Shown: positions 54,367 to 62,920 of the stretch, piece after piece
Layout: the number at the start of each line of letters is the position of its first letter
Position numbering within the stretch: the first letter of the stretch is position 1
The notes under the pieces: generated by a model
What the model saw: only the letters and a program-made list of their open reading frames with translations
Databases searched by the model: none
Told to the model about the DNA's origin: nothing
Translations under genes and position numbers: made by a program
NCBI RefSeq assembly: GCF_000018545.1
Contig: NC_012586.1
Location: forward strand, 1,860,001-1,924,000
Direction: 5' to 3'
DNA length: 64,000 nt
From: Sinorhizobium fredii NGR234
Lineage (GTDB): Bacteria > Pseudomonadota > Alphaproteobacteria > Rhizobiales > Rhizobiaceae

Positions 54367-56370
54367 ATGTTCTCCGATCCATATCTCCTGAAATTCGTCT
54401 TCGGCCGGCTGACCCTCGAGGCAATCCCCTACCACGAACCTATCCTCGTCGCGACATTTGCCGCCGTCGTCATCGGTGGTATCGGGCTCCTCGGTCTGAT
54501 CACCTACTACCGGTTCTGGGGACCGCTCTGGCGCGACTGGCTGACCAGCGTCGACCACAAGAAGATCGGCATCATGTATGTGATCCTCGCGCTGGTGATG
54601 CTGCTGCGCGGCTTCGCCGACGCGATCATGATGCGCCTGCAGCAGGCAATGGCCTTCGGCGACTCGGAAGGCTACCTGCCGCCGCATCACTACGACCAGA
54701 TCTTCACCGCGCACGGCGTCATCATGATCTTCTTCATGGCGATGCCCTTCGTCACCGGGCTCATGAACTTCGTCGTGCCGCTGCAGATCGGCGCCCGCGA
54801 CGTCTCCTTCCCGTTCCTCAACAATTTCAGCTTCTGGATGACGACCGCCGGCGCGGTCATCATCATGCTGTCGCTTTTCGTCGGCGAATTCGCCCGCACC
54901 GGCTGGCTCGCCTATCCGCCGCTCTCCGGAGCGGATTACAGCCCCGGTGTCGGCGTCGACTATTACATATGGGGCCTGCAGGTCGCCGGCATCGGTACGA
55001 CGCTGTCGGGCATCAACCTCATCGCGACGATCGTGAAAATGCGCGCCCCCGGCATGACGATGATGAAGATGCCGGTCTTCACCTGGACCTCGCTCTGCAC
55101 CAACGTGCTGATCGTCGCAACCTTCCCGGTGCTGACCGCGACGCTGGCGCTGCTGACGCTCGACCGATACGTCGGCACCAACTTCTTCACCAACGACCTC
55201 GGCGGCGACCCGATGATGTATGTCAACCTCATCTGGATCTGGGGCCATCCGGAGGTCTACATTCTGGTACTGCCGGCCTTCGGCATCTTCTCGGAAGTCG
55301 TTGCCACCTTCTGCGGCAAGCGGCTCTTCGGCTACGCCTCGATGGTCTATGCGACGGTGGTCATCACCATCCTCTCCTACATCGTCTGGCTGCACCACTT
55401 CTTCACCATGGGTTCGGGCGCCAGCGTCAACGCCTTTTTCGGCATCACGACGATGATCATCTCGATCCCGACGGGCGCCAAGATGTTCAATTGGCTCTTC
55501 ACCATGTATCGCGGCCGCATCCGCTACGAGGTGCCTATGCTGTGGACGGTCGGCTTCATGGTGACCTTCGTCATCGGCGGCATGACCGGCGTGTTGCTCG
55601 CCGTGCCGCCGGCCGATTTCGTGCTGCACAACTCGCTGTTCCTGATCGCCCATTTCCACAACGTCATCATCGGCGGCGTCGTCTTCGGGTTGATGGCCGG
55701 CGTTGTCTACTGGTTCCCGAAGGCCTTCGGCTTCAGGCTCGATCCGTTCTGGGGCAAGATGTCCTTCTGGTTCTGGCTGACAGGCTTCTACTTCGCCTTC
55801 ATGCCGCTCTACGTGCTCGGCCTGATGGGCGTCACCCGCCGCGTCAGCCAGTTCGAGGATCCGTCGCTGCAGATCTGGTTCCTGGTCGCCGCCTTCGGCG
55901 CCTTCCTCATCGCGCTCGGCATCCTGTCGATGCTCGTCCAGCTCGTCGTCAGCTTCATCAAGCGCGAAGAATTGCGCGATACGACCGGCGACCCCTGGGA
56001 TGCCCGCACGCTCGAATGGTCGACCTCCTCGCCGCCGCCGGACTATAATTTCGCCTTCACGCCGGTCGTCCACGATCAGGATTCCTGGTGGGACATGAAA
56101 AAGCGCGGCGCCAGTCGCCCGATTTCCGGCTTCAAGCCGATCCACATGCCGAAGAACACCGGCACCGGCGTCATCCTCGGCGCAATCAGCGTCGCCTTCG
56201 CCTTCGGGATGATCTGGTACATGTGGTGGCTCGCCGGCCTTTCCTTCCTCGCCATGGTCGTTATCGCGATCGCCCACACTTTCAACTACGACCGCGACTT
56301 CTACATCCCATCCGACGTCGTCACGCAAACGGAGGGCAAGCGCACCGAACTGCTTGCCAGCGAGGTGTAG
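54367..56370 (+). CDS. cyoB: Cytochrome bo3 quinol oxidase subunit I
   Basis: A 667-aa heme-copper oxidase subunit with about fifteen membrane helices. It binds low-spin heme, high-spin heme and CuB. Ligand motifs are [32 protein letters not shown] (His-Tyr crosslink site), LHHFFTMG and [12 protein letters not shown]. It reduces oxygen to water with electrons from ubiquinol. Full length, start 47 bases after the cyoA stop. Confidence 0.96.
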   Translation: MFSDPYLLKFVFGRLTLEAIPYHEPILVATFAAVVIGGIGLLGLITYYRFWGPLWRDWLTSVDHKKIGIMYVILALVMLLRGFADAIMMRLQQAMAFGDSEGYLPPHHYDQIFTAHGVIMIFFMAMPFVTGLMNFVVPLQIGARDVSFPFLNNFSFWMTTAGAVIIMLSLFVGEFARTGWLAYPPLSGADYSPGVGVDYYIWGLQVAGIGTTLSGINLIATIVKMRAPGMTMMKMPVFTWTSLCTNVLIVATFPVLTATLALLTLDRYVGTNFFTNDLGGDPMMYVNLIWIWGHPEVYILVLPAFGIFSEVVATFCGKRLFGYASMVYATVVITILSYIVWLHHFFTMGSGASVNAFFGITTMIISIPTGAKMFNWLFTMYRGRIRYEVPMLWTVGFMVTFVIGGMTGVLLAVPPADFVLHNSLFLIAHFHNVIIGGVVFGLMAGVVYWFPKAFGFRLDPFWGKMSFWFWLTGFYFAFMPLYVLGLMGVTRRVSQFEDPSLQIWFLVAAFGAFLIALGILSMLVQLVVSFIKREELRDTTGDPWDARTLEWSTSSPPPDYNFAFTPVVHDQDSWWDMKKRGASRPISGFKPIHMPKNTGTGVILGAISVAFAFGMIWYMWWLAGLSFLAMVVIAIAHTFNYDRDFYIPSDVVTQTEGKRTELLASEV

Positions 56371-56374
56371 GACC

Positions 56375-57007
56375 ATGACCGAGCTTCACGCCGATCAAGC
56401 CTTCCAGGAAGGCAAGGCACCGACCTTCTACCTTGAGGAAGAACATCATCCGGAAGGCAGCACGATGCTCGGCTTCTGGCTCTATCTGATGAGCGACTGC
56501 CTGATCTTCGCGGTGCTTTTCGCCACCCATGCCGTGGTCGGCCGCAACTACGCGGCCGGACCGTCGCCGGCCGATCTCTTCGACCTGCCGCTCGTCGCCG
56601 TGAACACGTCGATGCTGCTGTTCTCGTCGATCACCTACGGCTTCGCCATGCTGGAGATGGAGAAGGCCAAGAAGAGTACGACGCTCGTCTGGATGGCGGT
56701 CACCGCCCTCTTCGGAATGGCCTTCGTCGGGCTCGAACTCTACGAGTTCGCGCACATGATCCACGAGGGCGCCGGACCGCAGCGCAGCGCCTTCCTGTCT
56801 TCCTTCTTCACGCTCGTCGGCACGCACGGCCTGCACGTGACGTCCGGCATCATCTGGATGTTGGTGCTGATGGCCCAGGTGGCAAAACGCGGGCTGATCC
56901 TCGAAAACAAGCGCCGGCTGATGTGCCTGTCGATGTTCTGGCACTTCCTCGACGTCGTCTGGATCGGCGTCTTTTCCTTCGTCTATCTGATGGGAGTCCT
57001 CTTGTGA
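56375..57007 (+). CDS. cyoC: Cytochrome bo3 quinol oxidase subunit III
   Basis: A 210-aa subunit III with five hydrophobic helices ([60 protein letters not shown]). It stabilises the oxidase and the proton path. The ATG at 56375 lies five bases after the cyoB stop. Its stop overlaps cyoD by GTGA. Confidence 0.95.
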   Translation: MTELHADQAFQEGKAPTFYLEEEHHPEGSTMLGFWLYLMSDCLIFAVLFATHAVVGRNYAAGPSPADLFDLPLVAVNTSMLLFSSITYGFAMLEMEKAKKSTTLVWMAVTALFGMAFVGLELYEFAHMIHEGAGPQRSAFLSSFFTLVGTHGLHVTSGIIWMLVLMAQVAKRGLILENKRRLMCLSMFWHFLDVVWIGVFSFVYLMGVLL

Positions 57008-57405
57008 GCACGCACGCACCTTCGCATGAGGATGCCTTTGAGGCCCACCACGGCCATAGCCACGGTCACGAAGCGGGCCATGGTACGCTGAAAAGCTATC
57101 TGACTGGCTTTGTCCTCTCCGTCATCCTGACCGCCATTCCCTTCTGGCTGGTGATGGCCGAAGTCCTCGACAGCCCGGTGCTGACGGCCGTCATTATCAT
57201 GGCGCTCGGCGCCATCCAGATCGTCGTGCACATGATCTTCTTCCTGCACATGAACACGCGATCGGAAGGCGGCTGGACGATGATGGCGCTGATCTTTACC
57301 ATCGTACTCGTTGTCATCGCGCTGTCCGGCTCGCTCTGGGTCATGCATCATCTCGAAGAGAACATGATGCCGATGAGCCCGCAGATGATGAAGAACATGC
57401 CGTGA
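57004..57405 (+). CDS. cyoD: Cytochrome bo3 quinol oxidase subunit IV
   Basis: A 133-aa subunit IV with three helices ([55 protein letters not shown]). The start is the GTG at 57004, overlapping cyoC; the longer frame to 56923 is shadow. A His-rich N-terminus ([13 protein letters not shown]) and Met-rich end ([15 protein letters not shown]) are unusual extensions and could bind copper or other metals. Confidence 0.93.
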   Translation: MSTHAPSHEDAFEAHHGHSHGHEAGHGTLKSYLTGFVLSVILTAIPFWLVMAEVLDSPVLTAVIIMALGAIQIVVHMIFFLHMNTRSEGGWTMMALIFTIVLVVIALSGSLWVMHHLEENMMPMSPQMMKNMP

Positions 57406-57412
57406 CAAAGGG

Positions 57413-57560
57413 GCCTCAGCTTCGCCCTCTCCTCGGGTTTAACCCGAGGACCAGCCCTCTCACCGCGAGCGGGGGGCAGGAACGGTGCGGCATATCCCTT
57501 CTCCCCGCCTGCGGGGAGAAGGTGGCGGCAGCTGGATGGGGGGCGGCACTGATGCAAGCC
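57413..57560. repeat. Rhizobial palindromic repeat between cyoD and SURF1 gene
   Basis: Two perfect palindromes: CCTCGGGTT-TAACCCGAGG (57431-57449, with one shared base) and CCTTCTCCCCGC-CT-GCGGGGAGAAGG (57497-57522, each arm 12). The second is a common rhizobial intergenic element (CTTCTCCCCGCC...GGCGGGGAGAAG), recalled from memory. Confidence 0.65.
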
Positions 57561-57601
57561 GCATGCATTTTCACCTCCCCCCTTTCAGTCGACAACACGC
57601 C

Positions 57602-58354
57602 GTGAGCAACCCCGAAAGTGCGCCTCCGCCGCGTTCCCGGCTGTCGCTCGCGATACTCACCGTCATCGGGCTCCTGCTGGTCGCCGGCCTGCTGGCGCTC
57701 GGGACATGGCAGGTCAAGCGCCTCTCCTGGAAGCTCGATCTGGTCGCCAGGGTCGAGGAACGCGTCCACGCAGCGCCCGTCCTTCCACCGTCGCGCAGTG
57801 GCTGGGCGGATATCAGTGCGGCACGCGACGAATACCGGCGCGTGCGGGCCCGCGGCCGTTTCCTCAATGAGGAAACGCTGGTCTATGCCGCGACCGAGCT
57901 CGGCGCCGGCTACTGGGTGATGACACCGCTGGCGCTTGACGACGGCACGACGGTGCTCGTCAATCGCGGCTTCGTGCCGGCGGACAAGCGCGAGGCATCG
58001 ACGCGGCCGCAGGGCCGGGTGGAGGGCGATACGGAGGTCACTGGCCTGATGCGCATGGATGAGCCGGAGGATTCGCTGCTGCGCTCCAACAAACCTCAGG
58101 AGGAGCGCTGGTACTCCCGCGATGTCGGCGCCATTGCTATGGCACGCGGCCTTTCCGACGTCGCACCCTATTTCATCGACGCGGATGCCACGCCCAACCC
58201 CGGCGGTCTACCGGTCGGCGGACTGACGCGCGTCGTCTTTTCCAACAATCACCTCGTCTACGCCGTTACCTGGTACTGCCTGGCTGCAATGAGCGCCGCC
58301 ATGCTGGTCTTCTTCTGGCGTTCGGCGGGAAGAGACAACCGCGGCGCGTCGTGA
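57602..58354 (+). CDS. SURF1-family oxidase assembly protein
   Basis: A 250-aa protein with two membrane helices at the ends (LAILTVIGLLLVAGLLALGT and NHLVYAVTWYCLAAMSAAML) and a periplasmic domain between: WQVKRLSWKLDLVARVEERV, GYWVMTPLALDDGTTVLVNR, GFVP. SURF1 helps insert heme a or otherwise assemble heme-copper oxidases. The GTG at 57602 is the likely start; an ATG at 57563 is possible. It follows cyoABCD and probably serves this oxidase. Confidence 0.88.
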   Translation: MSNPESAPPPRSRLSLAILTVIGLLLVAGLLALGTWQVKRLSWKLDLVARVEERVHAAPVLPPSRSGWADISAARDEYRRVRARGRFLNEETLVYAATELGAGYWVMTPLALDDGTTVLVNRGFVPADKREASTRPQGRVEGDTEVTGLMRMDEPEDSLLRSNKPQEERWYSRDVGAIAMARGLSDVAPYFIDADATPNPGGLPVGGLTRVVFSNNHLVYAVTWYCLAAMSAAMLVFFWRSAGRDNRGAS

Positions 58355-58485
58355 GAGAATAGGGAGGGCGCAAGCTCACGGTCGCTGCAACGGAGGGAAG
58401 ACATCACGAACCCTCCAGTCGATACAACCGTATACCACCGTGATCGCATAGTCGCTGTAACGACTCGCCGCGGAGGCCCGCCAGT

Positions 58486-59016
58486 TCAATTGACCGAGTT
58501 GAGGGTCATCGACGTGCCGGCGGCCGCGACGTTCAGCCCGAGCTGACCGGTGACGCTGACGGTCTGCAGGTGGATCGACCCGGACGTGCCGCCGACGAGC
58601 ACATTGGCACCCACGCCGGCACCGACGGTCGCCTCGGCGGTGGCGCCCTTGTAGAGACCGCTCAGCGAGCCGTGATGGTAACCGGCCGTCGGCGCGAATA
58701 CCGCCCAGAGCAGCCGGCTGCGCATGGTAAAGCCGATATCGACGCCGAGCTTGCGGATTTCGCCCGTATAGCGATCCTCGATCTCATCGCCGCCCAGCGA
58801 CCGGAAGACGCACTCGATCTCCTTCGACGAGCCGAGCACATAGCCGGCGCCGCCGCTGATATCGCATTCGAGATAACCGATCTTGACGCCGTCTTGCTCG
58901 TCCAGTGCCGGCGGCGGCGCGGGCTCCCGATAGGGCGCAATATCGGCTGCCTGGGCGGCCATGCCGACGAGAGACAACGACGCTGCGGAAAGAGCCGCGA
59001 CAAGATTCGTGTTCAT
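58486..59016 (-). CDS. DUF992 exported protein
   Basis: A 176-aa protein with a signal peptide (MNTNLVAALSAASLSLVGMA, ending AQA). The core IGYLECDISGGAGYVLGSSK, ... GVDIGFTMRSRLLWAVFAPT and YKGATAEATVGAGVGANVLV matches DUF992, a periplasmic family of unknown role found in Rhizobiales. Monocistronic here. Confidence 0.88.
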   Translation of the reverse strand: MNTNLVAALSAASLSLVGMAAQAADIAPYREPAPPPALDEQDGVKIGYLECDISGGAGYVLGSSKEIECVFRSLGGDEIEDRYTGEIRKLGVDIGFTMRSRLLWAVFAPTAGYHHGSLSGLYKGATAEATVGAGVGANVLVGGTSGSIHLQTVSVTGQLGLNVAAAGTSMTLNSVN

Positions 59017-59238
59017 GCATACTCCCTTCTCGGACCGGCGACGAGGCTCGCCCTTCCGACAACAAATTCAGCAATAGGTGGCCCGCATCGCCACGGAGGA
59101 TGGACGACGCGCGCGTGTAACGCCGCCGCACAGTTCAACTCCATTGAGACAATTCGGGGGCGTGTTTGTGGCCGTCACCAGCTTTTTGCGTGTATCTATT
59201 GCGGCCTGCCGGACCATGCCTCTTGCCGGAGGAAGTCT

Positions 59239-59835
59239 CTATCCGCCGTTCACCAGATCGAGGATGAGCCGGTGAATATTGCCGCCGTCGTTGAGTTCCG
59301 CACGGTCGAAATCCCGGCTCTGCTGGCGCTGGGCGTTGGACAGCGCCCCCAGCCGCTTGGTCATTTCGGACTTGATCTTCCGGCATTGCGGGTCAGCCGG
59401 AACCGTGAGGCCGACAGTGGCAATCTCGATCTTGTTGACCATCTCCTTGATGAAATCGCCATGCACCAGTTCGTGCTTATGGACCCCGGCGATGAACGCC
59501 TCCCAGTGTTCCCGTGTGGCGACCGGCAAGGGCATGGCCGGTTTTGGCAGGGTGTAAGTGATGGCAAGCTTCGGCAGAGCCGAAACGAGAACGCAGGCAT
59601 CGCCCTGCACCTCGTATTTTCGCGACCAGGTGAGCTTGAAGCTCGTATGTGCGATGGCGCGCGTTGGCCCGAGCTTCGGGCCGCGCTCGCCGATCGAGGC
59701 GTAGAGTTCCGGGCCGGATTGGCCGGCGATCGTGTAGCTCTTGACCTGCTCGACCGCCCGCCAGTCCGCCTTGGCAGCCGAAGGCGACGATGCCAAACAG
59801 GCGAGCAAAAGAATAAATCGGCGCTCTCTCTTCAC
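59239..59835 (-). CDS. DUF922 secreted zinc-protease-like protein
   Basis: A 198-aa protein with a signal peptide (RRFILLLACLASSPSAAKA). The segment AGVHKHELVHGDFIKEMVNK contains HELVH, an HExxH-type zinc site, the hallmark of the DUF922 protease-like family. The mature part also holds KLTWSRKYEVQGDACVLVSA. Activity is predicted, not known. Its end is about 220 bases from the DUF992 start. Confidence 0.85.
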   Translation of the reverse strand: MKRERRFILLLACLASSPSAAKADWRAVEQVKSYTIAGQSGPELYASIGERGPKLGPTRAIAHTSFKLTWSRKYEVQGDACVLVSALPKLAITYTLPKPAMPLPVATREHWEAFIAGVHKHELVHGDFIKEMVNKIEIATVGLTVPADPQCRKIKSEMTKRLGALSNAQRQQSRDFDRAELNDGGNIHRLILDLVNGG

Positions 59836-59924
59836 GCGAACATCCCCGACCGGGCTCAGTTGATTGCGGCCGGAACCTAATGGCGGCGGGCTTGGCTTTC
59901 AATCGCCGATTTCGGGAGAACTGG

Positions 59925-60377
59925 TCAAACGCTGCTCAGCAGCAGGCTGGTTTCGCTGTTGGCCACGCCGTCGATCATCCGCACCTCCCGCAGGATGCGG
60001 TCGAATTCGGAAAGGTTCGCGGTGCGAATATTGGCAACCAGATCCCAATTGCCGTTGGTGGTGTGCAGCGTGTGGATTTCCGGGATGCCGCGCAGCTTGC
60101 GGATGACCTGGGTCGTCGATTTCCCGACCACCTCGATCATCATCACCGCATGGACGGTGTTGAGGTCGTAGTCCTCGCGGACGCGCACGGTAAAACCCAT
60201 CAGCGTGCCGGTTTCGATCAGGCGGTCCAGGCGGTTCTGCACGGTGCCGCGCGCGACGCCGAGCACATCTGAAAGCTTGGACAGCGAGGCACGCCCGTCG
60301 ACGCGCAGGTGCGCGATGATCCGGCGATCCAGGTCATCCGGCGTATACTTCGCAATGATCGTCCCGCTCGATGCCAT
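59925..60377 (-). CDS. Lrp/AsnC-family transcriptional regulator
   Basis: A 150-aa regulator: N-terminal helix-turn-helix (DLDRRIIAHLRVDGRASLSK, LSDVLGVARGTVQNRLDRLI) and a C-terminal RAM ligand-binding domain (AVMMIEVVGKSTTQVIRKLR). The ATG at 60377 is preferred over 60395. It is divergent to the ornithine cyclodeaminase gene, 133 bases apart, so it probably controls that operon in response to an amino acid such as arginine, ornithine or citrulline (inferred). Confidence 0.92.
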   Translation of the reverse strand: MASSGTIIAKYTPDDLDRRIIAHLRVDGRASLSKLSDVLGVARGTVQNRLDRLIETGTLMGFTVRVREDYDLNTVHAVMMIEVVGKSTTQVIRKLRGIPEIHTLHTTNGNWDLVANIRTANLSEFDRILREVRMIDGVANSETSLLLSSV

Positions 60378-60510
60378 TTTGGAAAAACTGCACAATCCGA
60401 CTGGTAAAACTGTTCAAATGGATGACGAAAATAGCACAGCTTTGCCCTTTCGACCAGCAGCGCCCGTCATTAACATCCTGGAATATTCAGCACATGCAGG
60501 AGGAACCTCG

Positions 60511-61560
60511 TTGCTTTCACCGCTCCCGTCCGCCAAGGCCATGGTGCCCTTCGTCAGCGTCGAGAACATGATGCACCTCGTCCACCATCTCGGCGTTGAG
60601 ACGGTTCTGGCCGAGCTTACGGATGCGATCGAGGCAGATTTCCGCCGCTGGGAGAGCTTCGACAAGACGCCGCGCGTCGCCAGCCATTCGCGTGACGGCG
60701 TGATCGAGTTGATGCCGACCTCCGACGGTGCCGTCTACAGCTTTAAATATGTCAACGGCCATCCGAAGAACATCGTCGACGGGCTGCAGACCGTCACCGC
60801 CTTCGGCCTGCTTGCCGAAGTCTCGACCGGCTACCCGGTGCTGCTGACCGAAATGACGCTGCTGACGGCGCTTAGAACCGCCGCGACCTCGGCGATGGCG
60901 GCGCGTCATCTGGCACCGAAGGGTGCGCGCACCATGGCGATGATCGGCAACGGCGCCCAGGCCGAGTTCCAGGCGCTGGCGATGAAGGCGGTCTGCGGCA
61001 TCGACACGGTTCGGCTTTACGACATCGATCCCCGCGCCACCGAGAAGACGGCGCGCAACCTTGCGGGGTCCGGCCTCGAGGTCGTCGCCTGTCCATCCGC
61101 CCAAGCGGCGATCGAAGGCGCCGAGATCATCACAACCTGTACGGCGGACAAGCAGTTCGCGACCATTCTCACCGACAACATGGTCGGATCAGGCGTCCAT
61201 ATCAACGCGATCGGCGGCGACTGCCCCGGCAAGACGGAGCTGCACCGCGACATCGTGCTCCGCTCGGACGTCTTCGTCGAATATCCGCCGCAGACCCGCA
61301 TCGAAGGCGAAATCCAGCAGATGGCGCCGGATTTTCCGGTGACCGAGCTCTGGAAGGTCGTGACCGGCGCAGCACCCGGCCGGCGCGACGCAAGACAGAT
61401 CACGCTTTTCGACAGCGTCGGCTTCGCCATCGAAGACTTTTCGGCGCTCCGCTACGTGCGCGACCGGCTCTCCGGAACCGACTTCTATCAGAATCTGGAC
61501 ATGATCGCCGATCCGGACGATCCGCGCGATCTGTTCGGAATGCTGCAGCGCGCGAAGTAA
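60511..61560 (+). CDS. Ornithine cyclodeaminase
   Basis: A 349-aa enzyme of the OCD/mu-crystallin family, converting L-ornithine to L-proline and ammonia with NAD. The N-terminal part has VENMMHLVHHLGVETVLAEL and RVASHSRDGVIELMPTSDG; the Rossmann motif is TMAMIGNGAQAEFQALAMKA; GSGVHINAIGGDCPGKTEL follows. The start is a TTG at 60511, seven bases after AGGAGG; the first ATG in frame is 60541. The CtlX-like gene follows after 14 bases. Confidence 0.92.
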   Translation: MLSPLPSAKAMVPFVSVENMMHLVHHLGVETVLAELTDAIEADFRRWESFDKTPRVASHSRDGVIELMPTSDGAVYSFKYVNGHPKNIVDGLQTVTAFGLLAEVSTGYPVLLTEMTLLTALRTAATSAMAARHLAPKGARTMAMIGNGAQAEFQALAMKAVCGIDTVRLYDIDPRATEKTARNLAGSGLEVVACPSAQAAIEGAEIITTCTADKQFATILTDNMVGSGVHINAIGGDCPGKTELHRDIVLRSDVFVEYPPQTRIEGEIQQMAPDFPVTELWKVVTGAAPGRRDARQITLFDSVGFAIEDFSALRYVRDRLSGTDFYQNLDMIADPDDPRDLFGMLQRAK

Positions 61561-61574
61561 GCGGGGAAAGCGAC

Positions 61575-62507
61575 GTGCGTGGCCGTACCAGCTATTCCAT
61601 TCAGGCTCCCGCCGCGGTCGTCATGGTGCGGCCGCACCATTTCACGGTCAACACCGAGACGGCGGCCGACAATCGCTTCCAGGCGGAGTGGGCAGCGGGC
61701 GAGGACCTCGGCCCTCTCGCCTTCGCCGAGATCAGCCGCGCCGCCGAGACGCTGAGAAGCCATGGGGTGGACGTCCACCTCTTCGAGGATACGGGCACCG
61801 ATACGCCGGATTCGGTCTTTCCCAACAACTGGTTCTCGACCCATGCCGGCGGCCACGTGGCAATCTACCCCATGAAGGCCGAAAGCCGCAGGCGTGAGCG
61901 GCGCAGCGACGTCGTCGAGATGCTGAAGGCCCGGTACAGGGTGCAGGAAGTCATCGACTATTCCGGCCTCGAACCGGATGGGCTGTTCCTCGAAGGCACC
62001 GGTGCCATGGTGCTCGACCACATCGATCGTGTCGCCTATGCGGTGCGCTCCGACCGCACCGACCCGATTGCACTCGAACGCTTTTCGACTCATTTCGGCT
62101 TCGAGCCTATGGTGTTCGACGCCCATGACGGCGACGGCGTCCCCGTCTATCACACCAACGTGCTGATGTGCGTCGCCACCGACTTTGCGATGATCGGTCT
62201 CGACATGTTGACGGATCCGGCAAGGCGGCGCGAGATCGTCGCCCGGCTGGAGCACTCGGGCCGCCGGGTGATCGCGCTCAGCAACGAGCAGATCGCCCGC
62301 TTCGCCGGCAACGCCCTTGAACTCCATGGGCGGCAGGGCCGCATCCTGGCCTTGTCGGCAACGGCGCTTGCCGCCTTGGACGGGGAGCAGATCGCCGCGA
62401 TCGAGGAAAGCGCGACCCTCGTGGCGCTTGACATTCCGACCATCGAAAGGGCCGGCGGATCGGTCCGCTGCACGCTGGCCGGCGTCCACTTGACGCCGCG
62501 GCCGTGA
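61575..62507 (+). CDS. ctlX: Citrulline utilisation hydrolase, CtlX-like
   Basis: A 310-aa member of the guanidino-group modifying superfamily (arginine deiminase/DDAH fold). FPNNWFSTHAGGHVAIYPM, a Glu-rich LEPDGLFLEGTGAMVLDH (catalytic His/Glu region) and the C-terminal GGSVRCTLAGVHL with the nucleophilic Cys fit CtlX, which hydrolyses citrulline to ornithine, ammonia and carbon dioxide. The start is a GTG at 61575. Together with the cyclodeaminase it would turn citrulline into proline. Confidence 0.82.
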   Translation: MRGRTSYSIQAPAAVVMVRPHHFTVNTETAADNRFQAEWAAGEDLGPLAFAEISRAAETLRSHGVDVHLFEDTGTDTPDSVFPNNWFSTHAGGHVAIYPMKAESRRRERRSDVVEMLKARYRVQEVIDYSGLEPDGLFLEGTGAMVLDHIDRVAYAVRSDRTDPIALERFSTHFGFEPMVFDAHDGDGVPVYHTNVLMCVATDFAMIGLDMLTDPARRREIVARLEHSGRRVIALSNEQIARFAGNALELHGRQGRILALSATALAALDGEQIAAIEESATLVALDIPTIERAGGSVRCTLAGVHLTPRP

Positions 62508-62537
62508 GCCGACCTGGAACGTCGCGCGAGCCCTACT

Positions 62538-62795
62538 CTACTTGAGCCGCGCCAGCGCTTCTGCCGCCTCCTTGACCAGTGGATGGTCCGGATGGCGGCG
62601 GATGAAGCGCTCGTAGGCTTCCACCGTATTCTCCGCCCTGACCCGCTCGAATTCCGCCCGGACGGCCGCCTCGTGATCCGGAGGTTTCTGCATGTCCACC
62701 CCGCTTGCCTTTGTCGTGCCTGATGCAGTAGGAGCAAGGCTGATTGCTGCCAGCATCACCGCGGCAAGATACGACAGCAATTTCAGGAACGGCAC
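62538..62795 (-). CDS. Small exported hypothetical protein
   Basis: An 85-aa protein with an N-terminal hydrophobic export segment (PFLKLLSYLAAVMLAAISLA) and a helical C-terminus (ENTVEAYERFIRRHPDHPLV, KEAAEALARL) that resembles one tetratricopeptide-type repeat. The GTG at 62795 follows GGAGAG; the frame to 62840 is also possible. Function unknown. Confidence 0.65.
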   Translation of the reverse strand: MPFLKLLSYLAAVMLAAISLAPTASGTTKASGVDMQKPPDHEAAVRAEFERVRAENTVEAYERFIRRHPDHPLVKEAAEALARLK

Positions 62796-62920
62796 GATTC
62801 TCTCCAATCTTACTGATCTCGTTACGACGATCGTAGGCATTCGGAGCCTAACGTCGCCGCCACGATCTGCGCTTTTTTGAGCCGAGGCAACGCCTGGCGC
62901 TCTTATGATGGGAATTTGGG

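Noticed and set aside
53995..56376. 793-aa minus-strand open frame across cyoB
   Set aside because: Antisense shadow; extremely rich in Asp, Glu, His and Arg, whereas cyoB has all its heme and copper ligands.
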